Below, piece by piece: positions 8,558-18,145 of a stretch of DNA of 36,769 nt; position 1 is the first letter of the stretch; every line of letters starts with the position of its first letter. Position numbers and translations under genes: made by a program. The notes below the pieces were generated by a model. The model searched no databases. It was not told the origin of the DNA and saw only the letters and a program-made list of their open reading frames with translations. Origin of the DNA: Methanosphaera sp. WGK6 (lineage in GTDB: Archaea > Methanobacteriota > Methanobacteria > Methanobacteriales > Methanobacteriaceae); assembly GCF_001729965.1 (NCBI RefSeq), contig NZ_JRWK01000015.1, positions 1 to 36,769 on the forward strand. Reading direction: 5' to 3'.

Positions 8558-9729
8558 TTATAGTCACCTCTTTTATGTATTTCTACTCCCCTCTTTAGTC
8601 TATTTAGTCCATCTTTTAATTGTTCTTGTGGACAGGCTATATTTATTCTAATAAATGAATCACCATTTATACCAAAGTCTCGTCCTGGTGAGATTTGTAG
8701 TCCTGTTTTTTCTATGAGTAATTTGTTGAATTTTCTTGAGTCTATATTCAACTTACTGCAATCTAGCCATAATAGGTATGTTGCATCTGATTTTATCATT
8801 GTTATTTCAGGTATTTCTTCTTTTAAGTATTTGTTTACATATTGTTTATTTTCATATAAGTATTGTCTTAGATTTTTTAGCCAATTTCCTGCATTGTTAT
8901 ATGCGGCAATTGTTCCATTTATTGCAAATATATTAGCTTCACCTAGTCCATCAGTGTCAATTGCATTAAATACTTTTTCTCTTATATTCCTGGAGGGTAT
9001 GCTTATTGCTGATGTTTTTAGTCCTGCTATGTTAAATGTCTTTGTTGGTGCTATTGTTGTTATACTGTTTTCTTGGTTTATTTTATTTATTGATGAGAAT
9101 GGAATGTATGTTTTTCCAGGATTTGTTAAGTCACAATGTATTTCATCTGCTACTACTATTACATTATGGTTATATGCTAGTTGTCCTATTTTTTCTAGTT
9201 CTTCTTTAGTCCATATTTTTCCTACTGGATTATGTGGATTACAAAGTAGCATTAGTTTTACATCAGGATTTTCTAGTTTTTCTTCTAGATCTTTAAAGTC
9301 AATACTGTATTTATTGTTTTCATATTTTAGTTTGTTTTCTATTACTTGTCTGTTATTGTTTTCTATTACATGAAAGAACATATGATATACTGGTGTTTGT
9401 ATTAGTATTTTATCATTTTCATTTGTTAGTTTTTTGATTATTGTGCTTATTGCTGGCATTACTCCTGTTGCAAATTTAAGCCATGGTTTTTCAAGTTCTA
9501 GATTGTATTTTTTCCACCAGTTAATGTATGCTTCATACCATTCATCAGGTATTATTGTGTATCCTAATACATCCATAGTTGTGGTTTTTTGTAGTGCTTC
9601 TCTAATTTCAGGTGCTAGACTAAAATCCATGTCTGCTACCCACATTGGTAGTTCTGAGTCAAATAAGTCCCATTTTAGTGAGTTTGTGTTTTTTCTGTTA
9701 AGTTTTTGATTAAAGTTGTATGTTATCAT
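8554..9729 (-). CDS. PatB/MalY-type PLP-dependent C-S lyase or aminotransferase
   Basis: This 391-residue fold-type I PLP enzyme has the MalY/PatB signature: the N-terminal W-VADMDF (30-36), CNPHNPVGKIWT (163-174), DEIHCDL (195-201; the Asp contacts the PLP pyridine nitrogen), and the Schiff-base lysine K230 in APTKTFNIAGLKTS. The C-terminal FIRINIACP carries the substrate-carboxylate Arg. Family members cleave cystathionine or other C-S bonds to give a thiol, ammonia and a keto acid, and some also transaminate. It follows the MarR gene by 13 nt and overlaps the flavoredoxin gene, so all three form one operon. A sulfur amino acid role fits, but the substrate cannot be read from sequence. Confidence 0.88.
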   Translation of the reverse strand: MITYNFNQKLNRKNTNSLKWDLFDSELPMWVADMDFSLAPEIREALQKTTTMDVLGYTIIPDEWYEAYINWWKKYNLELEKPWLKFATGVMPAISTIIKKLTNENDKILIQTPVYHMFFHVIENNNRQVIENKLKYENNKYSIDFKDLEEKLENPDVKLMLLCNPHNPVGKIWTKEELEKIGQLAYNHNVIVVADEIHCDLTNPGKTYIPFSSINKINQENSITTIAPTKTFNIAGLKTSAISIPSRNIREKVFNAIDTDGLGEANIFAINGTIAAYNNAGNWLKNLRQYLYENKQYVNKYLKEEIPEITMIKSDATYLLWLDCSKLNIDSRKFNKLLIEKTGLQISPGRDFGINGDSFIRINIACPQEQLKDGLNRLKRGVEIHKRGDYK

Positions 9730-9742
9730 AGTATCTTTATGA

Positions 9743-10207
9743 TTATAGTTTATTTTTCATGTCATCTGTGTGTAATACTAGTTTGAATAATCCTTTTTTT
9801 AGTATTTGAACTTCTTCTTGTGTCATTACACTTGTTACTTCTTCTTCCCATGCATCTAGTATGGCTAGTATGTCTTCTGTTTTTTCTAGTCCTTTTTGTG
9901 TGAGTGTTACTATTTTTTTTCGTCTATTGTTTGGATTTTCTTGTCTTGTGATTAATCCATGGTCTTCAAATTTTCTTAGTACTTTTGCTGTGTATCCTTC
10001 TGTTTTTCTAAATCCTTTTGCTAGTTCTTGTTGTGTTGTGTTTTCATTGAATCTGATTCTTATTAAGAAGGGATATTCTGCTAGTGTTACTTCGCCAAAG
10101 TCTATTTGAGACATGTATTCTTTACAGCTGAATATTAGTTCTTCTACGTAGTGGTATATTCTTATATTTTCTATGTTATCTTCTTTGAATTGGCCTGAAA
10201 GTGTCAT
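9743..10207 (-). CDS. MarR-family transcriptional regulator
   Basis: The MarR fold is clear: an N-terminal dimerisation helix, then a winged helix with TTQQELAKGFRKTEGYTAKVLRKFEDHGLI (about residues 54-83 from the longer start) and the wing RQENPNNRRKKIVTLTQKG, with the conserved Asp/Arg wing pattern. I place the start at the ATG at 10207, because AGGA lies 9-10 nt upstream. The longer frame begins with a GTG at 10240 that directly abuts GGGG and has no proper spacer; it would add 11 residues. It heads the operon with the PatB-like enzyme and flavoredoxin, and probably represses it in response to a small ligand. A duplicated 13-bp element just upstream is a candidate operator. Confidence 0.88.
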   Translation of the reverse strand: MTLSGQFKEDNIENIRIYHYVEELIFSCKEYMSQIDFGEVTLAEYPFLIRIRFNENTTQQELAKGFRKTEGYTAKVLRKFEDHGLITRQENPNNRRKKIVTLTQKGLEKTEDILAILDAWEEEVTSVMTQEEVQILKKGLFKLVLHTDDMKNKL

Positions 10208-10259
10208 TTTAATTTTTCCTGTTTTTATTTTAATAATCACACCCCTTTTTAAGAGAGTT

Positions 10260-10288
10260 AACTATTATATTAAGAAACTATTATATTA
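10260..10288. promoter_or_regulatory. 13-bp direct repeat upstream of the MarR operon
   Basis: AACTATTATATTA occurs twice, at 10260-10272 and 10276-10288, offset by 16 bp. It lies about 55-80 bp upstream of the MarR start, where the TATA box and regulator site of the minus-strand operon are expected. It is a candidate MarR autoregulatory site or duplicated promoter element. The rest of the gap up to 10485 is AT-rich and featureless. Confidence 0.4.
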
Positions 10289-10485
10289 TATGAAAATAAG
10301 AATATAAATATTTTATCAAAAACATGGAAATCCCCTGAAAATCAAAATATTAATAATATAAATTCAAAAAAAGCTATATTTAACAAAACAAGATAATAAT
10401 ACGTTTATTTAAAAAATGATTAAAAATAAAAAATATAAACTCAACAAACCCTTAATAAAACAATTTAAAACTAAACAAAGCAATA

Positions 10486-10494
10486 CTATAAATA
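10486..10494 (+). promoter_or_regulatory. Probable TATA box for the TM2-like gene
   Basis: CTATAAATA with ACAAAGC just upstream resembles an archaeal TATA/BRE pair. Transcription would start near 10518, giving a short leader that contains GAGGTGA (about 10532-10538) ahead of the ATG at 10545. Confidence 0.45.
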
Positions 10495-10544
10495 CTAGAA
10501 ACTTAAAATATAATGATTAATTAAGAAGAATGAGGTGAAAACAC

Positions 10545-10790
10545 ATGGCAAATCCAATAGTAGCAGCAATATTATCTTTCTTCTCAGGTATTGGAAACTT
10601 ATACCTTGGATTATATAAAAGATTTATAGTAACATGCGTAATTGCAATAATTCTATTCAGTACAGGAGTACTCATGCCCCTTGGATTATTATTCTGTTTA
10701 TACTATGCATATGACTCTTATATCGTAGCAAATGCTATGAATGAAAACAAAGAAATTCCAAAATTATTCACAGTACTAGACATACAATAA
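10545..10790 (+). CDS. TM2-like small membrane protein
   Basis: This 81-residue protein has two membrane helices (about 5-22 and 26-58, the second possibly broken at MPLG). The helix-turn resembles TM2 proteins: a small-residue, Gly-rich first helix with GNLYLG, then a second helix leading to AYDSY and a polar tail NENKEIP. The same pattern (IYLGE, then DS or DC, then LYNEGKDIS or LYNNGEDTS) recurs in the two zinc-ribbon proteins at 26157 and 27052, so all three share one domain type. GAGGTGA sits 7 nt before the start. The function of TM2 domains in archaea is unknown. Confidence 0.75.
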   Translation: MANPIVAAILSFFSGIGNLYLGLYKRFIVTCVIAIILFSTGVLMPLGLLFCLYYAYDSYIVANAMNENKEIPKLFTVLDIQ

Positions 10791-10802
10791 ATGAAAACTA
10801 TA

Positions 10803-10830
10803 AAAAAAACTTTTTCTTTTATTTTTTTAA
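10803..10830 (+). terminator. T-tract terminator of the TM2-like gene
   Basis: Starting about 20 nt after the stop codon, the plus strand runs T5, T4 and T7 (10811-10828) with little interruption. Oligo-T tracts are the usual termination signal in Methanobacteriales. No GC stem accompanies it. Confidence 0.4.
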
Positions 10831-11029
10831 AAAAAAACTTAATTACAACCTATTTATACTAAAATACTTATTCTATCAAATTATAATTAAAAAAAAACTT
10901 GTTCTAAAAAATCATTAATATTATTTTAAACTAATTAAAAAATAGTATTGATTGATTCGAATAGCATTATATTAAATAAAATTTACAATTGCAAAAAAAA
11001 GATTTAAAAAAAGAAGGGGTTGAAGTAAG

Positions 11030-11049
11030 ATATGAGGTTTATCTCATAT
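11030..11049 (-). terminator. Hairpin terminator of the 900-residue adhesin
   Basis: ATATGAG (11030-11036) pairs with CTCATAT (11043-11049) around a 6-nt loop just after the stop codon. T-rich tracts follow on the minus strand (10990-11015). An imperfect relative of this hairpin follows the next adhesin at 13963-13984. Confidence 0.55.
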
Positions 11050-11050
11050 T

Positions 11051-13753
11051 CTACTTAGTTACACATAAAGTAGAACTAATTTCTGTTCTTTCATACAATT
11101 TATCAGCAAATACTGCTGTTAACTTGTAATTCTTAGCAGACATTTTAGCAGGTAGTGTGTATTTAATAGTTGCTACACCATTTTCTACTACTGCATAGAT
11201 ATTATTTCCATTTGCATCTTTTAATGTTTTACCATTGAGTTTAAAGACTACTTTACCACTATTTACAATATTATTTGAATTATTAGATTTTATATGTATT
11301 TTTAATTCTATTGTTTGATTAGCTTTTGCAGTAATTGACTCAAGTATCAGTGAAGCTGTTGATTTTGTAACATTTACTGATGTATTAGTTCTTGAAGTTG
11401 AACATATATTAGATCCACCATATACCACAGTAATATTTGAATTTGCTCTACTCCATCCTTGTGTTACTGTGTAGTTTTCTATTTGATATTGTCCATCTTT
11501 GAGTTGTGCATATATTATATTTCCATCCGCATCCTTTAGTGTTACTCCATTTATTTTGAAGATAACTTTTCCACTTTGTACTGATTTATTGGTTACTTGA
11601 TCAATGATTATTGCACTTAATGTTATTTTATCGCCTATTTTTGCATTTACTGGGTTGATTATGATTGTTGTATCATGTTTTTGTGTGTTTATTTCATGAT
11701 TTGTAGTTGTAGTTGTGTAATTCCTGTTTTCATTGTATGTTACATATAATGTACCTTTAACAGCATTTTGTGGCATTGTAAATGTGTATGTTGTATTTTC
11801 ACCAGTTACATTAATTATACCTATTACTTCTGTGTTGAGTGTTAATACTATGGTTCCAGTTTTTATTTCTGTATTATAGTCTGTTGCTGTTTTAGTATTT
11901 ATATTTACTGTAATTATATTATTATTTAATATTATACTTGTATTTAATTTTGTATTTAAGCTATTATTTTCATAGTAATTATTTTCTGAGGTGAATGTTG
12001 CGTTTGGATGGTTTACTATGAGTTCATGGTTTGTTGCTGTGTTGTTTATAAAGGTATTGTTTGTTGAGTATAATGTGCTTGTTATATCATCTCTTGCAGG
12101 AGTTCCTTCTTCATCAAGTGTATCTGTGTTGTCTATAAATACTACTGAACCATTTTCTGCTCTGTTACCATTGAAATTATTGTTTGTTATGTTGATTATT
12201 GTATCAAAGCTTCCAAATATTGCTCCTCCATATTGAGCATAGTTATTTTTAAGTGTTGAATTAGTTATAGTAATATTATTTATCATATCACCAAATACTG
12301 CTGCACCAAAAGTTGCATTGTTATTTTCGAAGTAACTGTTGTTTACATTTATTTCACAGCCTTCATCACCCATCACTGCTCCCTGTGAAGCATTATTGTT
12401 AGTGAATGTTGAATTATTTATATTAAGTATTACAAAGTCTGCTCCTATTATTGCTGCTCCTGTTCTTGCACGATTACTATCGTATGAACAATTATTTGTT
12501 GTTAGATTACTATAGTGGTGTGCATATAATGATCCACCAGTATTTGCATAGTTATTTAGGAACTGAGAGTTTTCTACAATCATTTGAGAGTATCTTTGTT
12601 GATATATTATTCCACCAGCATTAGTTCCATTGTTATGTTCAAAGTAGGAGTTATTGATTGTTGTTGTTGTGTTTAAATAGGAAAGGAATACTCCTCCACA
12701 GTATGTTGCAGTGTTATTTATGAAACGACTATTGTTAACATTTAATGTTCCTAGTGTATTTGTATATACTACAGATGATCTACTTCCAGTGTTATTATAG
12801 AAGTATGAATTATCAATTGTTGTTGTGTTGAATGATGTTATTATACATCCCCAATCTGCTAAAGTTCTTAGTGATGTAAGATCACTTCCTTGTCTGTTAT
12901 TAATGTAGTTAAATGAACCTGTTGTATTGTTAATTACTACTTTTCCTGTACTATATATTACACCTGTGTATATTGTGGATTTATTTTCATTTTCTCCTAA
13001 CATTGTTTCTATTATATTATGAGTTATAATCACATTTTGTGTGTTAATATTTGAATCTGTTGTTATTATTCCTTTGTTTGTATTAGTTTTATTAATTTTT
13101 AAGTAGAAGTTTTGTATTGTTAGATTTGTTAGTGTTATATTTGCATTTGTGATTTTTGCCAGATAATCAGTATTTGAACCATCTAGTACTGTTTCACTTG
13201 GAGAAATACCTATTATATTTACATTGTTTGTAATTGTTAAATTGGTATTACCTTGACCTGTGTATGTTCCACTTAGTATATGTATTCGTGTATTGTTTTC
13301 TGTTACTGCATTTAATGCCCTATTTATTGTTTTAAATGGTGAATTTATACTTCCATCATTTTCATCAGATCCACTATTTGACACATACATGTCATTAAGC
13401 ACTGTTTTTATTGTTACATTAACCTCATTTGATTTTATTCCAGTTGCACTTGGGATAGGATTATTTTCAGATCCATCTGAAGAACTGGTTCCATCTGTTG
13501 AAATATAGTAATTTTGTGTATCTTTTTTTATGTTTTTACTGTTTATATTATTTAGTGTAATATCCTTTTTATCAGCATTTATTTTATCAATATGTGATAA
13601 ATAGGATGAACTTATATCAATATTATGATTGTTATCTTCAGTTATGCTTGTGGTTGTATTATCAACTGTTGTTGCATTAATTGAAGATATACTTATGATT
13701 AATATTATCATCAAGCTTAAAATCATGAATATTTTCATTGATTTTTTGTTCAT
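11051..13753 (-). CDS. Secreted adhesin-like protein, 900 residues, beta-helix plus Ig-like C-terminus
   Basis: A signal peptide (about 1-28, MNKKSMKIF then a Leu/Ile core ending SSINA) is followed by a low-complexity linker. At about 122 the sequence YVSNSGSDENDGS-INSPFKTI is the usual opening of a DUF1565/pectate-lyase-like beta-helix. This continues to about residue 610 with repeats of the type NSxFxNNxAxxGGAI. Three Ig-like domains follow (about 612-900). The last two match the C-termini of the proteins at 13985 and 21987: the VVFKLNGKTLKDANGNNIYA strand and a YTLPAKM-KNYKLTAVFAD ending. This module may hold the protein at the pseudomurein wall, which is an inference. TAGGAGA precedes the ATG by five bases. 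Confidence 0.9.
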   Translation of the reverse strand: MNKKSMKIFMILSLMIILIISISSINATTVDNTTTSITEDNNHNIDISSSYLSHIDKINADKKDITLNNINSKNIKKDTQNYYISTDGTSSSDGSENNPIPSATGIKSNEVNVTIKTVLNDMYVSNSGSDENDGSINSPFKTINRALNAVTENNTRIHILSGTYTGQGNTNLTITNNVNIIGISPSETVLDGSNTDYLAKITNANITLTNLTIQNFYLKINKTNTNKGIITTDSNINTQNVIITHNIIETMLGENENKSTIYTGVIYSTGKVVINNTTGSFNYINNRQGSDLTSLRTLADWGCIITSFNTTTIDNSYFYNNTGSRSSVVYTNTLGTLNVNNSRFINNTATYCGGVFLSYLNTTTTINNSYFEHNNGTNAGGIIYQQRYSQMIVENSQFLNNYANTGGSLYAHHYSNLTTNNCSYDSNRARTGAAIIGADFVILNINNSTFTNNNASQGAVMGDEGCEINVNNSYFENNNATFGAAVFGDMINNITITNSTLKNNYAQYGGAIFGSFDTIINITNNNFNGNRAENGSVVFIDNTDTLDEEGTPARDDITSTLYSTNNTFINNTATNHELIVNHPNATFTSENNYYENNSLNTKLNTSIILNNNIITVNINTKTATDYNTEIKTGTIVLTLNTEVIGIINVTGENTTYTFTMPQNAVKGTLYVTYNENRNYTTTTTNHEINTQKHDTTIIINPVNAKIGDKITLSAIIIDQVTNKSVQSGKVIFKINGVTLKDADGNIIYAQLKDGQYQIENYTVTQGWSRANSNITVVYGGSNICSTSRTNTSVNVTKSTASLILESITAKANQTIELKIHIKSNNSNNIVNSGKVVFKLNGKTLKDANGNNIYAVVENGVATIKYTLPAKMSAKNYKLTAVFADKLYERTEISSTLCVTK

Positions 13754-13962
13754 TGATATCTCCTATATTATTTTATAAAAAGTATGATTTTTTTATTAAT
13801 TCGTCATACAATTCTATTATATAAAAACAAATATTAATACTTTTTTAAATAAAAGTATTACTTTTCTTGAATAAAACAGTGAAATGTAATACAATACATA
13901 TGAAATTACAAAATAATTTAAAAAAAATAAATTAAAATTAAAAAAAGGGGATTTAAAGTAAA

Positions 13963-13984
13963 AATATGAGGTTTATCCCATATT
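13963..13984 (-). terminator. Hairpin after the split adhesin gene
   Basis: AATATGAG (13963-13970) and CCCATATT (13977-13984) pair with one mismatch. T-rich sequence follows on the minus strand. It is related to the hairpin at 11030, so the duplicated segment between the two adhesins extends past their stop codons. Confidence 0.45.
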
Positions 13985-16900
13985 TTATTTAGTTACACAT
14001 AAAGTAGAACTAATTTCTGCTCTTTCATACAATTTATCAGCAAATACTGCTGTTAACTTATAATTCTTAGCAGCCATCTTAGCAGGTAGTGTGTATTCAA
14101 TAGTTGCTACACCATTTTCTACTAATGCATAGATATTATTTCCATTCTCATCACGTAATGTTTTACCATTGAGTTTAAATACTACTTTACCAGAGCTTAC
14201 TGGATTATTTGTTATATCATCTGTTATTTTTACAGATAATTTAATTGTTTGACCAGCTTTTGCAGTTACTTGGTCAAGTTCTAGTTTTGCACTACGTTTT
14301 TCTATTGAAAGTGTTGAGTTATTACTTCTAGATGATGTAAAGTCATTATTTCCACCATATACTGCACTTATCACATAGTTTGTGTTAGTCCATGAAGTTG
14401 GTATTATAAAGTCAGTAATTACTGCTTTTGAGTCTTTGACTGTTACATATATTATGTTTCCATCATTGTCTCTTAGTGTTTTACCATTTACTTTAAATAC
14501 TACTCGTCCACCATTTATTATATTATTGTATGTGCCTGTTATATGAGCTGTTAAATTGATTTTCTCACCAATAACTCCATTAACTGGATCTACTGTTATT
14601 GTAGTGCCTATTTTTTCTACTGGTATATTTATTGTAGTACTTGTTTGTTTATATGTTTCATCACCATTGTATGATATGATTATAGTATTATCTCCAACTG
14701 GTATGTCTAGTTTAATAACTACACTACCATCTTCACTTGTAATACCATTAATATTATCACCATTTGGAAGTGTTACAACTATATTAGCATCAGCTATTGG
14801 TTGTGATGTAACTGCATCTATTAGTGTTACATTAATCATGGTATTTGCTAGTGTGTCATTTAATACAATAGCATTTATTTGAGTGTTGATTCCAGTGACT
14901 ATTATATTTTTAAGTGTTATACTAATTGATGTGTAGTTAGTATTTCCTTCATATATTACATTTATTGTATATTCACCTATTCTGGTAATACCTGTGTTTA
15001 TTATTGCATTACCATTAGTTATTGTACCTGTTGTGAGTATATTACCATTTTCATCACGTATGATTATATTTCCACTATCTATTGGTTTGTTTGTTTCACT
15101 GTCAACTACTTCTACTCTTAATGTTACATTTCCTACTGTGTTATTGGTTACTGTTGCAGTAATTGTACTGTCTCTTTTTGTTACGTTGATATTTACTGTG
15201 TTACTATTTGAGTTGTATGTTTTGTTACCATTATATGTTATGGTTATTGTGTTTTCGCCTACTGGAAGATCTAGTGGTATGTTTATGTTACCATTTTCAT
15301 CAGTTTTTGTTGTAATTACTGTTGTATCTGGTAGTGTTACTGTTATATCTGCATTTGATATTATGTTATTTGTTGTTGTGTCTTTTAATACTACATTGAT
15401 GTTTGTATTTCCTAGTGTGTTATTTATGATTATTGTATTTAGTGTAGTTTCACGTCCAATGATATTTACATTTTCAATTGTGATACTACTTTCTGTGTAG
15501 TTAGTATTTCCTTCATATTTAACTGTTATTGTGTATTCACCAGTGATTGTGATATTTGTTAGTATTATTGTATTTTCATCTACTATAGATGCTGTACCTA
15601 TGATATTGTTATTTGTATCATATATTATGATGTTTCCATTGTTAATAGGATTATTTGTTGTTGTATCAACTACTGATACAGTTATTGTTACATTTCCTGC
15701 TGTGTTATTTGTTACTGTTGCAGTAATTGTGCTTTCACGTTTTACTACATTGATATTTACTGTGTTGGTTGTTGAGTTGTATGTATCGTTACCATTATAT
15801 GTTATGGTTATTGTGTTTTCGCCTACTGGGAGATCTAGTGGTATGTTTATGTTACCATTTTCATCGGTTTTATCTGTGATAGTTGTTCCATTTGCTAGTG
15901 TTACTGTTATATCTGCATTTGCTATTGTAGTACTTGTTGTTGTGTCTTTTAGTACTACAGTTATGCTTGTGTTTGCTAGTGTATTGTTTATTATGTTTGT
16001 TGTGATTGTTGTGTTGTGTTTTAGTATTTTTATAATGCTTGTGGTTGTTGTGTTCTGGTAGTGTTTGCTTTCTGTTGTGTATTTAAGTATTATATTGTTT
16101 TCTGGATTTGTAAGTGTTAGTGTTATGTTTGCAGTTCCATTTACTACTTCACCAACTCCTATACTGTTTCCATCAAGGTATGCTGTTATTGTTCCATTTC
16201 TTACTGTGTCATTATATACACTTCTTAATGTTATGTTTATATTTATTGTATCTTCATCAAGTATTGTGTATGTTTGACTGATTATTGTATTGTTTAATAA
16301 GTTGTCTATGTATGTATTGTTATTAACTAGTACTAACTTGTCTACTTTAGGATTGTTTATTAACATGTCCCTAGTGTTATCTGTATTGTTTGTAAATAGG
16401 TTATTTGTAATTGTTGCATTACCAAGGTTATTAATTACGTATTCAGAATTATTTAACACATAATTACTATTTATTATACTGTTATTTAGTGTGAATGTTC
16501 CTGAAACATTATTATATATTACACTTCCTGATTCAGCAGAGTTATTTATGAAAGTTGCATTATTTATCATGCTAATTCCTTCATTAAATAATACACCATA
16601 AACTGCCAAGTTGGATGTGAATGTATTATTATTTAATGTAATAGTTCTACCATTGGATATTGCTCCACCGTTTGTTGCCTTGTTATTTGTGAATGTTGAA
16701 TTAGTTATTGTAATGTTTTCAGTGCTTGTTATTGCTCCACCCATACCACTTGATGTGTTATTAGTGAATATGGAACCAGTTATTGTACTATTACCAGTAT
16801 TAGTTATAGCTCCACCCATAGCTATTGCATTATTATTTGTGAAGTTAGAATTATTTATAATACTATTTCCAAAGTCATAGATTGCTCCACCGAATATACT

Positions 16901-18145
16901 TGCATTATTACTTGTAAATACTGAGTTATTTACTGTACTATTTGCAGTATTGTATAATGCTGCTCCAGCTTGAGCAGTATTAGATGTGAAATTAGAGTTA
17001 ACTATAGAACTGTTTTTAGCATTATATATTGCTCCACCATACTTAGCATTATTTGCTGTAAATACTGAGTTATTTACTGTGATTGTTTTATTATTATATA
17101 TTCCTGCACCGTTTTGTGATGCTTTGTTGTTATTAAATACAGTGTTATTTATTGTGATGTTTGCATTGTTATAAATTGCTGCACCACTTGTTGCATTATT
17201 GGATGTAAAGTTAGAATTATTTATTACTAGGTTTTCATTATTATATATTGTTCCTAGTGTTGCATTGTTTTCATTGAATAATGTGTTATTTATATTACAA
17301 ATTCCATTACTGTTATATATTGCAGATCCATTGCCTGTTATGTTATTGTTTGTGAATGTTGAATTATTTACTGTGAGATTTCTTCCATTAGATATAGCTC
17401 CACCATTTACTGCAGTGTTACTTGTGAATGTTGAATTAAATATTGTAACATTTTCAGTACTGGTTATAGCTCCACCCATACCACTTGATGTGTTATTAGT
17501 GAATATGGAACCAGTTATTGTACTATTACCAGTATTAGTTATAGCTCCACCCATAGCCATAGCATAGTTATTTGTGAAGTTAGAGTTATTTATAATACTA
17601 TTTCCATAGTCATAGATTGCTCCACCGAATATGCTTGCATTATTACTTGTAAATACTGAGTTATTTATTGTGCTGTTTGCAGTATTGTATATTGCTGCTC
17701 CAGCTTGAGCAGTATTAGATGTGAAATTAGAGTTAACTATAGTACTGTTTTTAGCATTGTATATTGCTCCACCATACTTAGCATTATTTGCTGTAAATAC
17801 TGAGTTATCTACTGTGATGTTTGCATTGTTATAAATTGCTGCACCACTTGTTGCATTGTTGGATGTAAAGTTTGAATTGTTGATTACTAGGTTTTCGTTA
17901 TTATATATTGTTCCTAGTGTTGCATTGTTTTCATTGAATAGTGTGTTGTTTATATTACAATTTCCATTACTATTGTATATTGCTGATCCATTGCCTGTTA
18001 TGTTGTTGTTTGTGAATGTTGAGTTATTTACTGTGAGATTTCTTCCATTAGATATTGCTCCACCATTTACTGCAGTGTTACTTGTGAATGTTGAATTAAT
18101 TATTGTAATATTTTCAGTACTAGTTATTGCTCCACCCAATACCAC
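13985..18145 (-). CDS. C-terminal part of the split giant adhesin
   Basis: This frame of 1386 residues has no signal peptide and no ribosome binding site before its nominal GTG, so it is unlikely to be translated alone. Residues about 1-560 are 24-25-residue beta-helix repeats (NSxFTSNxAxxGGAIYN). Residues about 620-1190 hold several Ig-like domains that alternate two types, one with DITVTLANGT/PVGENTITITYNGN and one with GNIIIYD/GEYTINVIYEGN. The last 200 residues are the paired C-terminal module with VVFKVNGKTLRDNDGN and VVFKLNGKTLRDENGN. Its 3' end is very similar at DNA level to that of the 11051 gene, including the sequence just beyond the stop. Confidence 0.8.
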   Translation of the reverse strand: MVLGGAITSTENITIINSTFTSNTAVNGGAISNGRNLTVNNSTFTNNNITGNGSAIYNSNGNCNINNTLFNENNATLGTIYNNENLVINNSNFTSNNATSGAAIYNNANITVDNSVFTANNAKYGGAIYNAKNSTIVNSNFTSNTAQAGAAIYNTANSTINNSVFTSNNASIFGGAIYDYGNSIINNSNFTNNYAMAMGGAITNTGNSTITGSIFTNNTSSGMGGAITSTENVTIFNSTFTSNTAVNGGAISNGRNLTVNNSTFTNNNITGNGSAIYNSNGICNINNTLFNENNATLGTIYNNENLVINNSNFTSNNATSGAAIYNNANITINNTVFNNNKASQNGAGIYNNKTITVNNSVFTANNAKYGGAIYNAKNSSIVNSNFTSNTAQAGAALYNTANSTVNNSVFTSNNASIFGGAIYDFGNSIINNSNFTNNNAIAMGGAITNTGNSTITGSIFTNNTSSGMGGAITSTENITITNSTFTNNKATNGGAISNGRTITLNNNTFTSNLAVYGVLFNEGISMINNATFINNSAESGSVIYNNVSGTFTLNNSIINSNYVLNNSEYVINNLGNATITNNLFTNNTDNTRDMLINNPKVDKLVLVNNNTYIDNLLNNTIISQTYTILDEDTININITLRSVYNDTVRNGTITAYLDGNSIGVGEVVNGTANITLTLTNPENNIILKYTTESKHYQNTTTTSIIKILKHNTTITTNIINNTLANTSITVVLKDTTTSTTIANADITVTLANGTTITDKTDENGNINIPLDLPVGENTITITYNGNDTYNSTTNTVNINVVKRESTITATVTNNTAGNVTITVSVVDTTTNNPINNGNIIIYDTNNNIIGTASIVDENTIILTNITITGEYTITVKYEGNTNYTESSITIENVNIIGRETTLNTIIINNTLGNTNINVVLKDTTTNNIISNADITVTLPDTTVITTKTDENGNINIPLDLPVGENTITITYNGNKTYNSNSNTVNINVTKRDSTITATVTNNTVGNVTLRVEVVDSETNKPIDSGNIIIRDENGNILTTGTITNGNAIINTGITRIGEYTINVIYEGNTNYTSISITLKNIIVTGINTQINAIVLNDTLANTMINVTLIDAVTSQPIADANIVVTLPNGDNINGITSEDGSVVIKLDIPVGDNTIIISYNGDETYKQTSTTINIPVEKIGTTITVDPVNGVIGEKINLTAHITGTYNNIINGGRVVFKVNGKTLRDNDGNIIYVTVKDSKAVITDFIIPTSWTNTNYVISAVYGGNNDFTSSRSNNSTLSIEKRSAKLELDQVTAKAGQTIKLSVKITDDITNNPVSSGKVVFKLNGKTLRDENGNNIYALVENGVATIEYTLPAKMAAKNYKLTAVFADKLYERAEISSTLCVTK

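Noticed and set aside
8714-9709. Plus-strand frames opposite the PatB-like gene
   Set aside because: They are complementary to a well supported enzyme gene with intact motifs and have no own start signals.
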